A DNA stretch of 64,000 nt, taken from the NCBI GenBank assembly GCA_036873755.1, contig JAVTVY010020546.1, positions 17,063 to 81,062 on the forward strand. Reading direction: 5' to 3'. This DNA comes from Hanleya hanleyi. Lineage: Eukaryota; Mollusca; Polyplacophora; Lepidopleurida; Hanleyidae. The notes under the pieces are model-generated. The model had not been told where the DNA came from, ran no database searches, and worked only from the letters and a program-made list of their open reading frames with translations. Positions 11,801-23,800 of this stretch are shown here, piece after piece; the stretch's first letter is position 1; every line of letters starts with the position of its first letter. A program made the translations under genes and the position numbers.

Positions 11801-14800
11801 TGTCTCAGTTTTGTCAATTTTGGTCTAGTTCTTATTTTAATGACATTTAATTCAACTTCAAAGTTCAGAACTATGAGTTGCTCGATTTTGTGAAGAAATA
11901 TTCCATTAAATGTCATTAGGATGAGAACTAGACAAAAATTGATAAAACTGAGACATGAATTTGCTGTTGAAGTTGTCTTCTACAGGAAATGATGAAGTAA
12001 GATACGATAAGTTGAATAATTTTTTTGAAAATACAATGTAAAAATTTAAAATTAAATTTTAAATTAGTTTATTTTAAATCAAAATACCTTCACAACCTAC
12101 AGGTTTACAGTGAACGAATTTATATATTTATGTCTCCCCCAACTATGTTGGGGGGAGACATCTAGTGTTTGTGCTGTCTGTCCGTCCCCTTTTCTTGTCT
12201 TCTTATCAAGGTATCTCAAGAACTACTGGATGGAATTTCACCAAACTTGGAGGGAAGCTTCATTGGGATGGCCCCCTCATTTGATTAGGTTTTGGTGTGT
12301 GTGCGTGCATTCATCCGTATCCGGTGTCCGTCTGTCTGTCCGTCCGTCCCCGTTGTCTGTCCGTCCCCTTTTCTTGTCTGCAAGATATCTCGAGAACTAC
12401 TGGACTGAATTTTACCAAACTTGGATGGAAGCTTCATTGGGATGGCCCCTTCATTTGATTAGGTTTTGGCGTATGTGCGTGCACTCATCCGTGTCTGGTG
12501 TCCATCCGTCTGTCCATCTACTTGTAAATGTATATACAGGCCTTGTTCGCAAGATATCTTGAGAACTACTGGACAGAATTTCACCAAACTTGGATGGAAG
12601 CTTCATTGGGATATCCCCCCTCCCCCCTCATTTGATTGTGTTTGGTTTGTGTGTGCATTCATCCGTGTCCATCGTGTCCGTCCATCTAGTTGTACACGTA
12701 TATACAGGCCTTGTCTGCAAGATATCTGGAGAGCTACTTGACGGAAGTTCACCAAACTTGGATGAAGGCTTCATTGGGATAGCCCTCTCATCTGATTAGG
12801 TGTTGGTGTGTGTACGTGCGTTCGTCCATGTCTGGTGTCCGTCCGTCTGTCCATCTACTTGTACATGTATATGTATATACAGTCACTGTCTGCAAGATAT
12901 CTGAAGAACTACTGGACTGAATTTTACCAAACTTGGATGGAAGGTTCATTGGGATAGCCCCCTCATTTGATTAGGTTTTGGTGTGTGTATGCATTCATCC
13001 GTGTCCATTGTCCGTCCGTCCGTCCATCTAATTGTACATGTATACAGGCCTTGTCTACAAGATATCTTTGAGAACTACTGGACGGAATTTCACCAAACTT
13101 GAATAGAAGATTCATTGGGATAGCCCCCTCATTTGATTAGGTTCTTGTGTGTGCGAGCATTCATTCATGTCTGTCTGTCCATCTACTTGTACATGTGTAT
13201 ATACAGGCCTTGTCAGCAAGATATCTGGAGAACTACCTGACGGAATTTCGCCAAACTTGGATGGAAGCTTCATTGCAATAGGGTCCTCATCTCATTAGGT
13301 TTTGGTATGCATGCATGCGTTCATCCGGGTCTGTTGTCTGTCCGCCTGTCCATCTACTTCTACATGTATAGACAGGCATTGTCTGTAAGATATCTGGAGA
13401 ACTACTGGGTGGAACTTCACCAGACTTGGATGGAATCTTCATTAGAATGGCCTCCACATCTGATTATGTTTTGGTGTGCGCGCATGCATCCATCTGTTTC
13501 TGATGTCTATCTTTGTTACATACAGGACTACTCTTGTCTGTAAGATATCTGGAGAACTACTGGGTGGAACTTCACCAGACTTGGATGGAATCTTCATTAG
13601 AATGGCCTCCACATCTGATTATGTTTTGGTGTGCGCGCATGCATCCATCTGTTTCTGATGTCTATCTTTGTTACATATAGGACTACTCTTGTCTACAAGA
13701 TATTTGGAGAACTACTGGATGCAATTTCACCAAACTTGTATGGAAGCTTCATTGAAATGGCCTTGTGATCTAATTAGGCTTTGGTGTGAGCTAGTGCTTG
13801 TGTCGGTTCATGCAAAATGTGCTTGTCTGTCTGTGTTCAATTTTTGTTCGCTCCATATCTTGGAAACTACTGAAGGCAGATGCATGAAACTTCTATACAG
13901 TAAAGCATGTATATTATAGGTGTGCCTCTTGTATGTTTTGCATCTTTCCTATGTTGTGATCAATTTTGAAATAATTGATGCTTCACAATTACATGTATTT
14001 CACATTGGTTGGATGCTGTAGGTGTCGGCAATCCACTCATTGCTATATAAATCCCGACTCCTCACTGGGCTACAGCAACAATGAAAATCGCCTCTTCGCA
14101 ATTAATATTTTTAGATGCGCAGCTTTGTTTAGGATACTTATTGCTACATTCATTTTATAGCACTTTCCCTTAAATAATGAGCCCACTCAAGGCAAGGTGG
14201 GAGGTTGGGGGAGACATATGTTTTTGCTTAAAAAAACAACCAGCATAGGCTTCATGCAGGAGTGGCAACCCAAGGGTCAAAGCGGAACCTCTAGTTGGAA
14301 TCCTTAGGAAATGTGCTTTCAAGAAATATACATTACCATCGCTATGAGGCATACTTTTAGCTGTATAGAGACAAGTTATAGTAAGTGTGTGAAGGAGGGC
14401 TCAGTACCGTTAACATAAGTCCATCAACTATAAAGATACATGTTGATCATACATACCATCTCAACATAACAATCAACTAGCTACATTGTATATCATACAT
14501 CACTAAAACTATCAACTTAACAGTATATCAAACAGAACATGAATGCAGAAAGTATACAGGAAATTATAAAAAGAGCAGATAAATTAAGAGAAACAACTAA
14601 AATGTACATTTCCAAAATATGCCATGCCATTAAATGAAACTACAGCAAACTGGATTAAATTCATTGTCGGATGTATCTACATATGTAAACCACATCTGGT
14701 TACATTTCCAAGATATATATATCTCTTTGATATTTATTTTTACCAAAATGTAAGCCAAAAGTTAATACAGATATTGTGCATGACATCATTATTACGCATA

Positions 14801-17800
14801 AAGTAAACTGAAATAGATGTTGATTTTTTTTGCTGGTTATTCACTTTATTTTGGCATCGGTGTATATTCTTAGATATAATCGAACAGAGTGAGATTGTGA
14901 GTGAATAGGGTTTAACATCGCTTTGAACAATTTTTCAGCTATAACACGACAGGGAAGTGAGGGTGAGTGAGGGCGAGGGTACCAACTTGTAACAGATCTA
15001 GAGCAGATCTAATACTGCCATTTTATAGTGCTGTCCTACTGAAATATCAAGTCACATTTATACTGACACTGAGCAAACCAGTCCATGTTCTATCTTCTTA
15101 ATGCTAAGCGTGGAAGTTCCATTTTTCAAGTCTTTATTAACTGACCCGGCCAGGGATTGAACCCAGTACCTTTGGCTTCGGAGGCTGATGTTCTAACCAT
15201 TAGGCCACCGCTGATTGAAGGGAGAATGGTGGTTGCTAAGGAAGCAATTAACTTCCGATTTGCTATACAGGATAATCTGACGAATGCTCAGAATATTGGA
15301 CAGGAGATATCTATATTAAACAGAGATAATTCATTTATATCATCAGCCCAACAGAGAAGGAGAATGGAATGTCAATTTTGATTAATTATTATTTTTTATA
15401 GGGCATTTTGTTTTAATTGGAGACCTTGGTCATCATAGCTTCAACTTCAGCCACAAATTCATGGGATTTGAAGGTAAACTATGAACTACCGTGGTCGGCA
15501 ATGAAATACCTTATATTAATGGCCATGGTCAAACTTTCCAACCATTGCCGGCTGATGATTGATTACAATGGTAAACCATGGTTGAGTAGGCCAGACTCTG
15601 GTTGACCAAACCATGGTCAATCCTATCTAGAGTTTCATACCCTTCTGGAACTCTTTTCAAAAAGTGACAGAAAAAGTTTGAAACAGGTTGAAGATGGCAA
15701 AAGAAGACATTCTTCATAGAACTCACTCTTCTTAATGAAGGATAATTATGGTATACCTTATGGAGATGTTTATTTATACCTTATGGAGATGTTTATTTAT
15801 ACCTTATGGAGATGTCTATTTATACCTTATTAGAAATGTTTGGAATTCAGAAATTGAGATGTATTAGAGCTTAAAGTTCATATGAAACTTCATCCGCAAC
15901 TTGTTGTTGTTGCTGTTTTGGTATCCAGTTCATTTTGGAACTGCAGTGTTTCTGTGACAGAATTTCAAGTAAAATCCAGTGCCAAGTTTCACTGCAGTAA
16001 TGGTACATCAAGTTCTCCCCTGTCATATATCAGTATATTCCATGATGGTACTGAATTTAGCATGCTTCGGTGCCCCTACAATTTGCATACATTTAAAGCC
16101 TGAGGTGGTCTACATGAACCTAACAAAAAAAAACAATATTTCTGTTATGTGTTTGTGCATTTTGTCTTTATCCTTTGCTTTCAAAATCTCTGTGAAAGTC
16201 CTTAATCGATCCATTGTTTCATTTGTTTCGATTGTTTCATTTACAACACATCTTTCCTCTTCCTGTTTCCATAAACATGCAGCATCCGGTAGTTTTACAA
16301 CATCGGTAATTCGGGAATCACTTCTTTTTTATTTGATGACACATCAGTGATGGTTCCCAGTTCCCCTTGGGTTGCACGTCAGAGTTTCAGAGCAATGGGT
16401 CCTGTTTAATAGCTTACATCTATAAGATCATCCTGTTCAGCATTGTCAGCATTACAAACGAGCATTATATGGGTCGATGGATTGATTGGGGTCATAAAAT
16501 AAACTTTGTCCTGCCTCAGTTATGCCCCTTGGCTGCGCCTAAAAATCATGACTCATTTGAGGAAAGAAAATCTGACAAAAAATGGTTAGGTTGACCCCCA
16601 CTTTTTTCAAGTTGGCACTGGAATTACGGGACAAAAATTTAATTGAAATCGCTCTTTCAAAATTTTCTGGAAAATAGACCGAATTTGACCATGTCGACTT
16701 TTTAAGGGTTTTCTACGAAAAATGAAGCAAACTTGGAGGGGAATGTTCGACATTCATTGTTCTATAACATATCAGTGCCTTGTCTTAAAATAATGGTTTA
16801 ATCATGCTCTTTCAGAAAATAGATACATATCAGTCATGTCAGTGATGTTGAAGATTTTACGACAATTGGTGACCAAAAAGTAGACCCATGGTATACATGT
16901 ATTTCCTGCCGAATGGAAGAATCCCTGGAGAGTACCCTTGGTTTACCTACAGAAGGCGGCTGCTGATTGACAGCATTGGATTGACAGTTATGGAATTTTA
17001 ATGAATACGCCACACGAAAGTGTGTCTGCGACCAAATCTCGAGAACTGGAGAAGGGGGTTTCAAACACACAAAAGCTTGATGCCTTTTTCTTATCACTTG
17101 GTATTAAAGAATCACATTCTGTTTATTTTGTATATCCAACGATAGAATATGTGGATACATTGTGGATGTTTTACAACAACAACAAAAAGTTTTGATAAGC
17201 CCTCACGTTCTCACTGTCTAGTTGATTTTCGACATTGGTTCTGATACGCCAGCAAAGTGACTGCAGTGCCCTTACAATATTCAGGCAATTGGCCTTACTA
17301 CCTGCTCCACTGGGCTTGACGCTCCCAAAATTTGGACCAACATGGCCTCGCCCTAGTTTCTCTCAAATTCCATGAAAGTTCATGGTCTGACCCTTGCCAT
17401 TTTGTCCGGGTAAAGTCTCGACTCTCCTCTACATGTACCTCTGTTATGCATGTATTTATCTGCATGTTTCACCATGTTCACTCACAAATTGAATGTGAAT
17501 TTGACCTTATGGAAGTCTGCATGTAAAATGGTGAGGAGCCCAATCTATTGGAGTGATCATGAGTAAGTGAACCAAGTTTTAAGGTTGTATTCAACAATAG
17601 TTCAGTCAAGGCACCACCCAGCTAAGTTACATTCCTGTTAATTCAAAGAAGCAAATGTCTGAAGCAACATGAAATCAAGCAGACATCCAGCCTATAAAAC
17701 ACTGAGGATAGCAGACCCTGCTTTAACCCTTTGCTACTTGCTGATAGTCTCGTTTGTCAGCCTTGTATGTTCGGATACATGCATGCGAGAGGATTTTGTT

Positions 17801-20800
17801 ATAGACAGTCTTTTTTGAAGCAATATAATTTGCATGTAGCTTGATTGAAACCCCACTAAATATATATATTTTCAGAAAGCCCATACTTTAATTAATCTGT
17901 CCTTCAAAATATCTGCCCATTTGTGTCTAAAATAAAACCAGAACAGGCGAGAAAATAAACAAAAAAAAGCAACTCTGCATGATTTCGGCAACATTACCGT
18001 GAGTCTATCTCCCAGCCAATGCTAGTTTCCATAAAAATTCTCTTCATGATTCGCCCAATTCGACCGGACGATCGTGCCAAAATACCAGTGCATCGTCCGT
18101 GTGGGTTTTAATCTGACATATAAATCCGAGAAACCCTTTATTTTCATTGTAAATCCAACAGTCGGCTTGCTAAAGTTTCCAACGGAGCCAATTTCTATGG
18201 CGAGAAATTCACTCGACATTGAAGACAGACACACAGACAGACAGCCGGCCAATCGCTGCCATTGTCTCACACGATGACCGCATTCTCAACTAATCAGCTT
18301 CGCGATACTAACAGAGCTCGGGCGAGATCAATTTGGTCTCGGTAGCGAAGAATGATTACAACTCTATCCAATCAAATCCTTCGTTATTGTTGGTTATTTG
18401 TTAAATCACTCATCATAGGTCGAAAGAGCCGGAAATGACCTTTAAATTGAGACCAATATCTCCCACATTCTATCGCGGGAAATGGGATTTCGATTGCGTT
18501 GAAAATGGTCAAAAAACGGCAAATTCTTTGCCCATTTTCTCAATTTTCACCACAAGGAAGGTACGTCTTCAATAAAATAAACTTGTTATACGTTTATTGC
18601 ATGATTTACAACAAAATTTGAACGTATATTGTCGACTATTTCCTTGTCCAACGATGTGGACTACCGACAATCTCTCAACTAGACGAACATTTTACTGTGC
18701 GGCGATGTTTTTACATGGTGGTCAATTGCGGCTGGTTTCGGCCGTTATGGGTATATGGACGAAGATAAATGTAACTCCGAAGATTGAAGTCATGGTGGTA
18801 CGTGATATGATACTATATTTCGGCTATAATTTATGCCATCATCTGGATCGTATGAGCACCTGATGATGGCATAAATTATAGCCGAAATATAGTATCATAT
18901 CACATACCACCATGACTTCAATCTTCGGAGTTACATTTATCTTAGTTTATGTTAAACTAATTTGTGGAACAACTGGTTTATGGGTATATGCATATGGTGC
19001 CGGCCCGTTTTGGCCGGTATAAGTACGAAAGGGTTAACATTAATTAGTGCAATAAAGACAAGTGAAATTACAGTGCTAGACACCCCATTATCAAGTTCCT
19101 GATGCTTCTCAGCAAAATGCATTGAAGCAACAGGAACCTGTGACCAACGTTACACATCAACCACCCGCCCAATCTATTGGATTGTGTTCCTGTATCAATA
19201 ACTAACCATCCCTGTCTAGTTTAACATGATCTGTCCCCTAGACTTGGCTAGGTACATGTACATGTACATGTAGATACATGAACCATGTAATCGGTATCTC
19301 CAGAAGGCTGCTGATGATTTACATGTATTGATTGCAAAATAGTGAGTGAGTGAATACGATTTAACGTCGCTTTCAACTATATTTCAGTCACATCACGACG
19401 TTAATGGGTAGGCCCTATTCCTTTTCACACCCGGTCGCCTCTTTGACAAGCTGTCAGAGGAACTGAGGCGTATTCCTACCATGACCTGCGTTGCGCTCAA
19501 CGACATCCCAGGTCAATCCCCGGAAGACCCACAGGGCTGATTGCAAAATAAAATCCTAGTCAACTCATTCCGTAATAGTAATAATCATCATCTAACAACT
19601 AAAAGCTATGATGAGTTTTGGATGAATGTACGTGTGTAGAGAGAGAGAGAGAGAATTAAACTTATGCAACAAACCGATTTCTCTGAAATAACCTAAGACA
19701 CAGTCCTCCCTCACCCGACCAAAAAGGTCTTCTAAAGTAGTTACTCGATAAAAAGAATCTCTTACAATATTAAAATTTAATAGGTTTCACTGTGAGATCT
19801 TCGTGGCATGGAATATACACCTTGGGACTGGCTCTTTTTTTCAGTAAATGTTCGTGAGATACATGTACATGTAAACCACAAGGGGTAAAAATCCATGCGT
19901 GTCCATTACATATTACAGCACAAATATTCACAAATTTGCTCAATACATCTGCACGTATAATATTGCTAACAGACATATTTCTACTCTGTCCAATGCTGTT
20001 GTACAAAGCAATTGAATGGAGATTGTATACCATACCCTTTTACACTAAGTTCGGGGTTCCAAAGAATACATTCCACTTCATCGAAACGAAAAGTTTGCCC
20101 CACACTGTCTCAGTGAAACATTTCACATTGTATGTTCTGCTATAGTCTGGACATGTTGGAGAGATGATACACTAATTAATTCACCATGATAACGTAATAT
20201 TGCATCTAATCACTGTGAGTTTGACCGATCTTGATTTTTTACAGTTATTTGACTCAGACGTCTTGACGTTGAAGTATAGGAACAGCTACATGTATGTGCA
20301 TGTAGTTCAACTCTGGCTTGTGTTATCTGACTTCGGGAAATTGTGGAATTCGGAAACGTTGTAGAATTAGGAAACCTTAGGAAAAAAAAGTTCACAAATT
20401 TGACAACTTTGAGGTCCAAATCCACCCTTAAGTTGGTCCTAGCAATTGGATAATTTTTTTTGTACCAACAATCGGCAGCACCTTTTCTATGGCATTTCAT
20501 CATGGCATCCGGGAATTCTACATGGTATTTTTTCTACAGTACAGATGAAAAAATGTGTGTTTTGTCCTACGTTGCCCATGCTTTGAAAATCAAGCATGTT
20601 TCAGAACTTGGGAACGTTGTCGAATTTTGCAATCTTTCTGTTTCTGAATTCGGAAACTGTTCCCAAATTCGAAAAGCATTGCCGAATTCCGCAATTTCCC
20701 GAGGTGATCTGCAGTTTCTCATGTACATGTTCTGGGTTTGAATCTGCACATATATCTCAAGCATTCAGGGAAATGCTGTTGACAATCCAACAATCAGGGA

Positions 20801-23800
20801 AACTCTGTTAACAGTCAGGGAAATGCTGATAACAATTCAACAACCAAGGAAATGCTGTTGACAATCCAACAATCAGGGAAATGCTGTTAACAACCAACAA
20901 TCATGGAAATGCTGATAACAATCCAACAATCTGAGAAATTCTGTTGACAATCCAACAATCTGGGAAATGCTGATGACAATCCAACAATCTGGAAAATGCT
21001 GTTGACAATACAACAATCTGGGAAATGCTGTTGACAATTCAACAATGTGAGAAATGCTGTTGACAATACAACAATCAGTGAAATGCTGTTCAAAATCCAA
21101 CAATCAGTGAAATGCTGTTAACAATCCAACAATCAAGGGAATGCTGTTGAAAATCCTACAGTCAAAGAAATGCTGTTGACAATCCAACAATCAGGGAAAT
21201 GCTGTTAACAATCCAACAATCTGGGAAATGCTGTTGACAATCCAACAATCAAGGAAATGCTGTTGACAATCCAACAATCTGGGAAATGCTGTTGACAATC
21301 CAACAATCTAGGAAATGCTGTTGACAATACAACAATCTGGGAAATGCTGTTGACAATCCAACAATGTGGGAAATGCTGTTGACAATACAACAATCAGTGA
21401 AACGCTGTTCATAATCCAACAATCAGGGAAATGCTGTTAACGATCCAACAATCAAGGAAATGCTGTTGACTATCCAATAATAATGAAGGAAATGCTGTTG
21501 ACAATCCAACAATCAGGGAAATGCTGTCAACAATCCAACAATCTGGGAAATGCTGTTATTCAACAATCATAGAAACGTTTTTCATGCTTTGGAAGAAGAA
21601 ACTTTTGAGGATCTGCTATTTTCCTTCCTTCAGAGAAACATCGCAGGTCAAATTTAACAACACCTGCTATTTTTATAATTGGGCAGCTCTTGCTTTTAAC
21701 CTGTGCAGCTCAGGTAACCTCCCGTCTGACATTAACCTGCACAAGTCAAATCCACATGGTTTTTCTACTTTATATTGGCATTGCTTGCTAAGTTACTGGT
21801 GATAAATGCTGTGAACTTGCGAACAATGGACCGAAATAAGTAAAAAAAAAAATTCCAAGGTACATGTATCATTTTTGTATGGTCACAAATTGCTAGAAAA
21901 TTATGGCCTGCTATTATTTCTTTAAATTTTTTTATTTGGCAGGTCATTTTTTACATCACCTGCTGTGTCAAAATTTTGGCCTGCTTTTATCCAATAACAG
22001 GCTTCCATTTCGTCACCTGCTATTAACAATCCAACATTCCAAATATCAGGGAAATGCTGTTAACAATACAACAATCTGAGAAATGCTGACCCAACAAATG
22101 CATGATCCATCAATCAGGTGACAATGCTGATTCAACAAATGCATGATCCATCAATCAGGTGACAATGCTGACCCAACAAATGCATGATCCATCAATCAGG
22201 TGACAATGCTGACCCAACAAATGCATGATCCATCAATCAGGTGACAATGCTGATTCAACAAATGCTGATCGAACAATCAGGTAATAATGCTGATCCAGGG
22301 GTTATTTTAGACACTTTTCCTTTATATAACTCAATTTCAAAAAGATGAAAAACTCAATTTTTCGGCGCGCCTATGGCGCGCAAAATAAACAACAAAACTC
22401 AATTTTTTCGGGTTTTTCATCACATGCAGTCTGGAAACTCAATTTTTTTATCTTTTTAGTAGGACACTTACAATAAATAAATTCGCGACAATTTTTCATC
22501 GTGAATGAACATGTCAGTAATGTTATGAAGCTCATCAAGCAAAGTTGCGTGTCCTACATAGCTGCATACAAGTTTGTTTGCTAAGTACATGTATACAGTG
22601 AGAATACCCTCCTGAATGTGGGAAACTTACAATAAATACATTCGCGACATTTTTTATCGCAAATGGACATGTATATAATGAAGCCCCTGGAGCAAATTTG
22701 CCTGCCACATAACGGTATACAAGTTTGTTTGCAATGTGTACAGTGTTAATACCGTCCTGACCCAATGCTGCTTGGTAAACGCAGATAAATGGCCAAAAAT
22801 TGCAAATTAAACTCAATATGCACCCTATTTTGTAGTATGTGGTGTGGGACTTGTTTACAAAACATACTGGGGTTTCAGAAATTTCCATCGGGCAGAAACA
22901 AAATAATTCATAAAAACGTATATTTTGTATGTTATAGCATATGCCCCCGCATGTAGATCCCCAGTTGCGCAGGAGAGAGTGTGGATCTTTTGTTTTTACA
23001 CCAATCTGCATTGCTCACTTTGTGTATTTATTCCCAAATGGTATATCAGCTGTATTTTGGGGAATGTCTGTTTTGTTCGTTTCTTGTTTCTGTCACACGC
23101 ATCCAAGTGAAATGTTGACCGAGAGAGAAAATGCTTGCCCGTTGTCTTGGTTCCGAACTTAACCGAAAAAACCCGGAGATTGACGGACAGCGTGTCTCGG
23201 AGACCAGACTCATAAGCCACAGCAGTATGACAGCAGTGGTTCCCGAGTGGACTAAAAAGAGGGGACGTAACTTTGAAATATCAAAATGGCGGACTAGTTC
23301 GATCGTCGCCGAACAATTTTCTTTGAAATGAGAAACGTTCAGGACAATGTCTTTATCGGACCTATACGACTGAAATGAGAACAGTTCAAGACCAGACGTC
23401 CTTATCGGAGCTATATGATTCAATAATAAAGGTACACAAGTTATCTGTCTGCACATCAGTTACAAATCCTGAGTGCTTATCTCGACTCGAGTGGCGTGGC
23501 TGGTCACACGTTTTTTTTTTCTTTCTTGCGGGGGTTTTGGGGGAGGGGGACGGGATAACAGACGACGAAACTCAGTTTAGATTTCTCAGAAACTCAATTT
23601 ATTTCGTAGAAACTCTATTTTTCGCGCGGCTTCGGCGCGTAAATTCTCAAAATTTTAGAAAACTCAATTTTCGGCAATAAAACTCAATTTACAAAATTTG
23701 GCAAAATTTGTAATTGTTTTTCATCGTGGTTACCACGATGAAAAAAGTGTCTAGAAAACCCCCCGTGATCCATTAAACAGGGAAATGCTCTTTCAAGCTA

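Larger units (their letters stand above)
17553..19166 (-). mobile_element. SINE-like element with 15-bp target duplication, split by a MITE
   Basis: A perfect 15-bp direct repeat GCCCAATCTATTGGA sits at 17,538-17,552 and 19,167-19,181. Between them, after removing the inner MITE (17,723-19,037), is a ~300-bp element equivalent to the copy at 48,534-48,850: 'agtaagtg...ttcaacaatagttcagtc' at one end and 'caatgcattgaagcaacaggaacc'-type sequence at the other. Long target duplications are typical of LINE-mobilised SINEs. Confidence 0.7.

Noticed and set aside
12110..12562. 150-codon plus-strand frame with 'LVRALIRVWCPSV'-like repeats
   Set aside because: It spans tandem units of the Helitron-like element and repeats with them; no protein family is evident.
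15150..15213. Possible tRNA gene on the minus strand
   Set aside because: Same reasoning: internal promoter boxes only, joined to a SINE-type body.
15979..16350. 123-codon plus-strand frame with hydrophobic stretches
   Set aside because: Composition follows AT-rich DNA, it overlaps another frame, and no splice-supported partner or recognisable domain was found.
20762..22296. Possible CRISPR array
   Set aside because: Units are contiguous without unique spacers and the surroundings are eukaryotic with spliced genes.
22535..23011. 158-codon minus-strand frame in the last intron
   Set aside because: It sits inside the TIR element at 22,298-23,765, shows no motif I recognise and overlaps an internal duplication; treated as chance.
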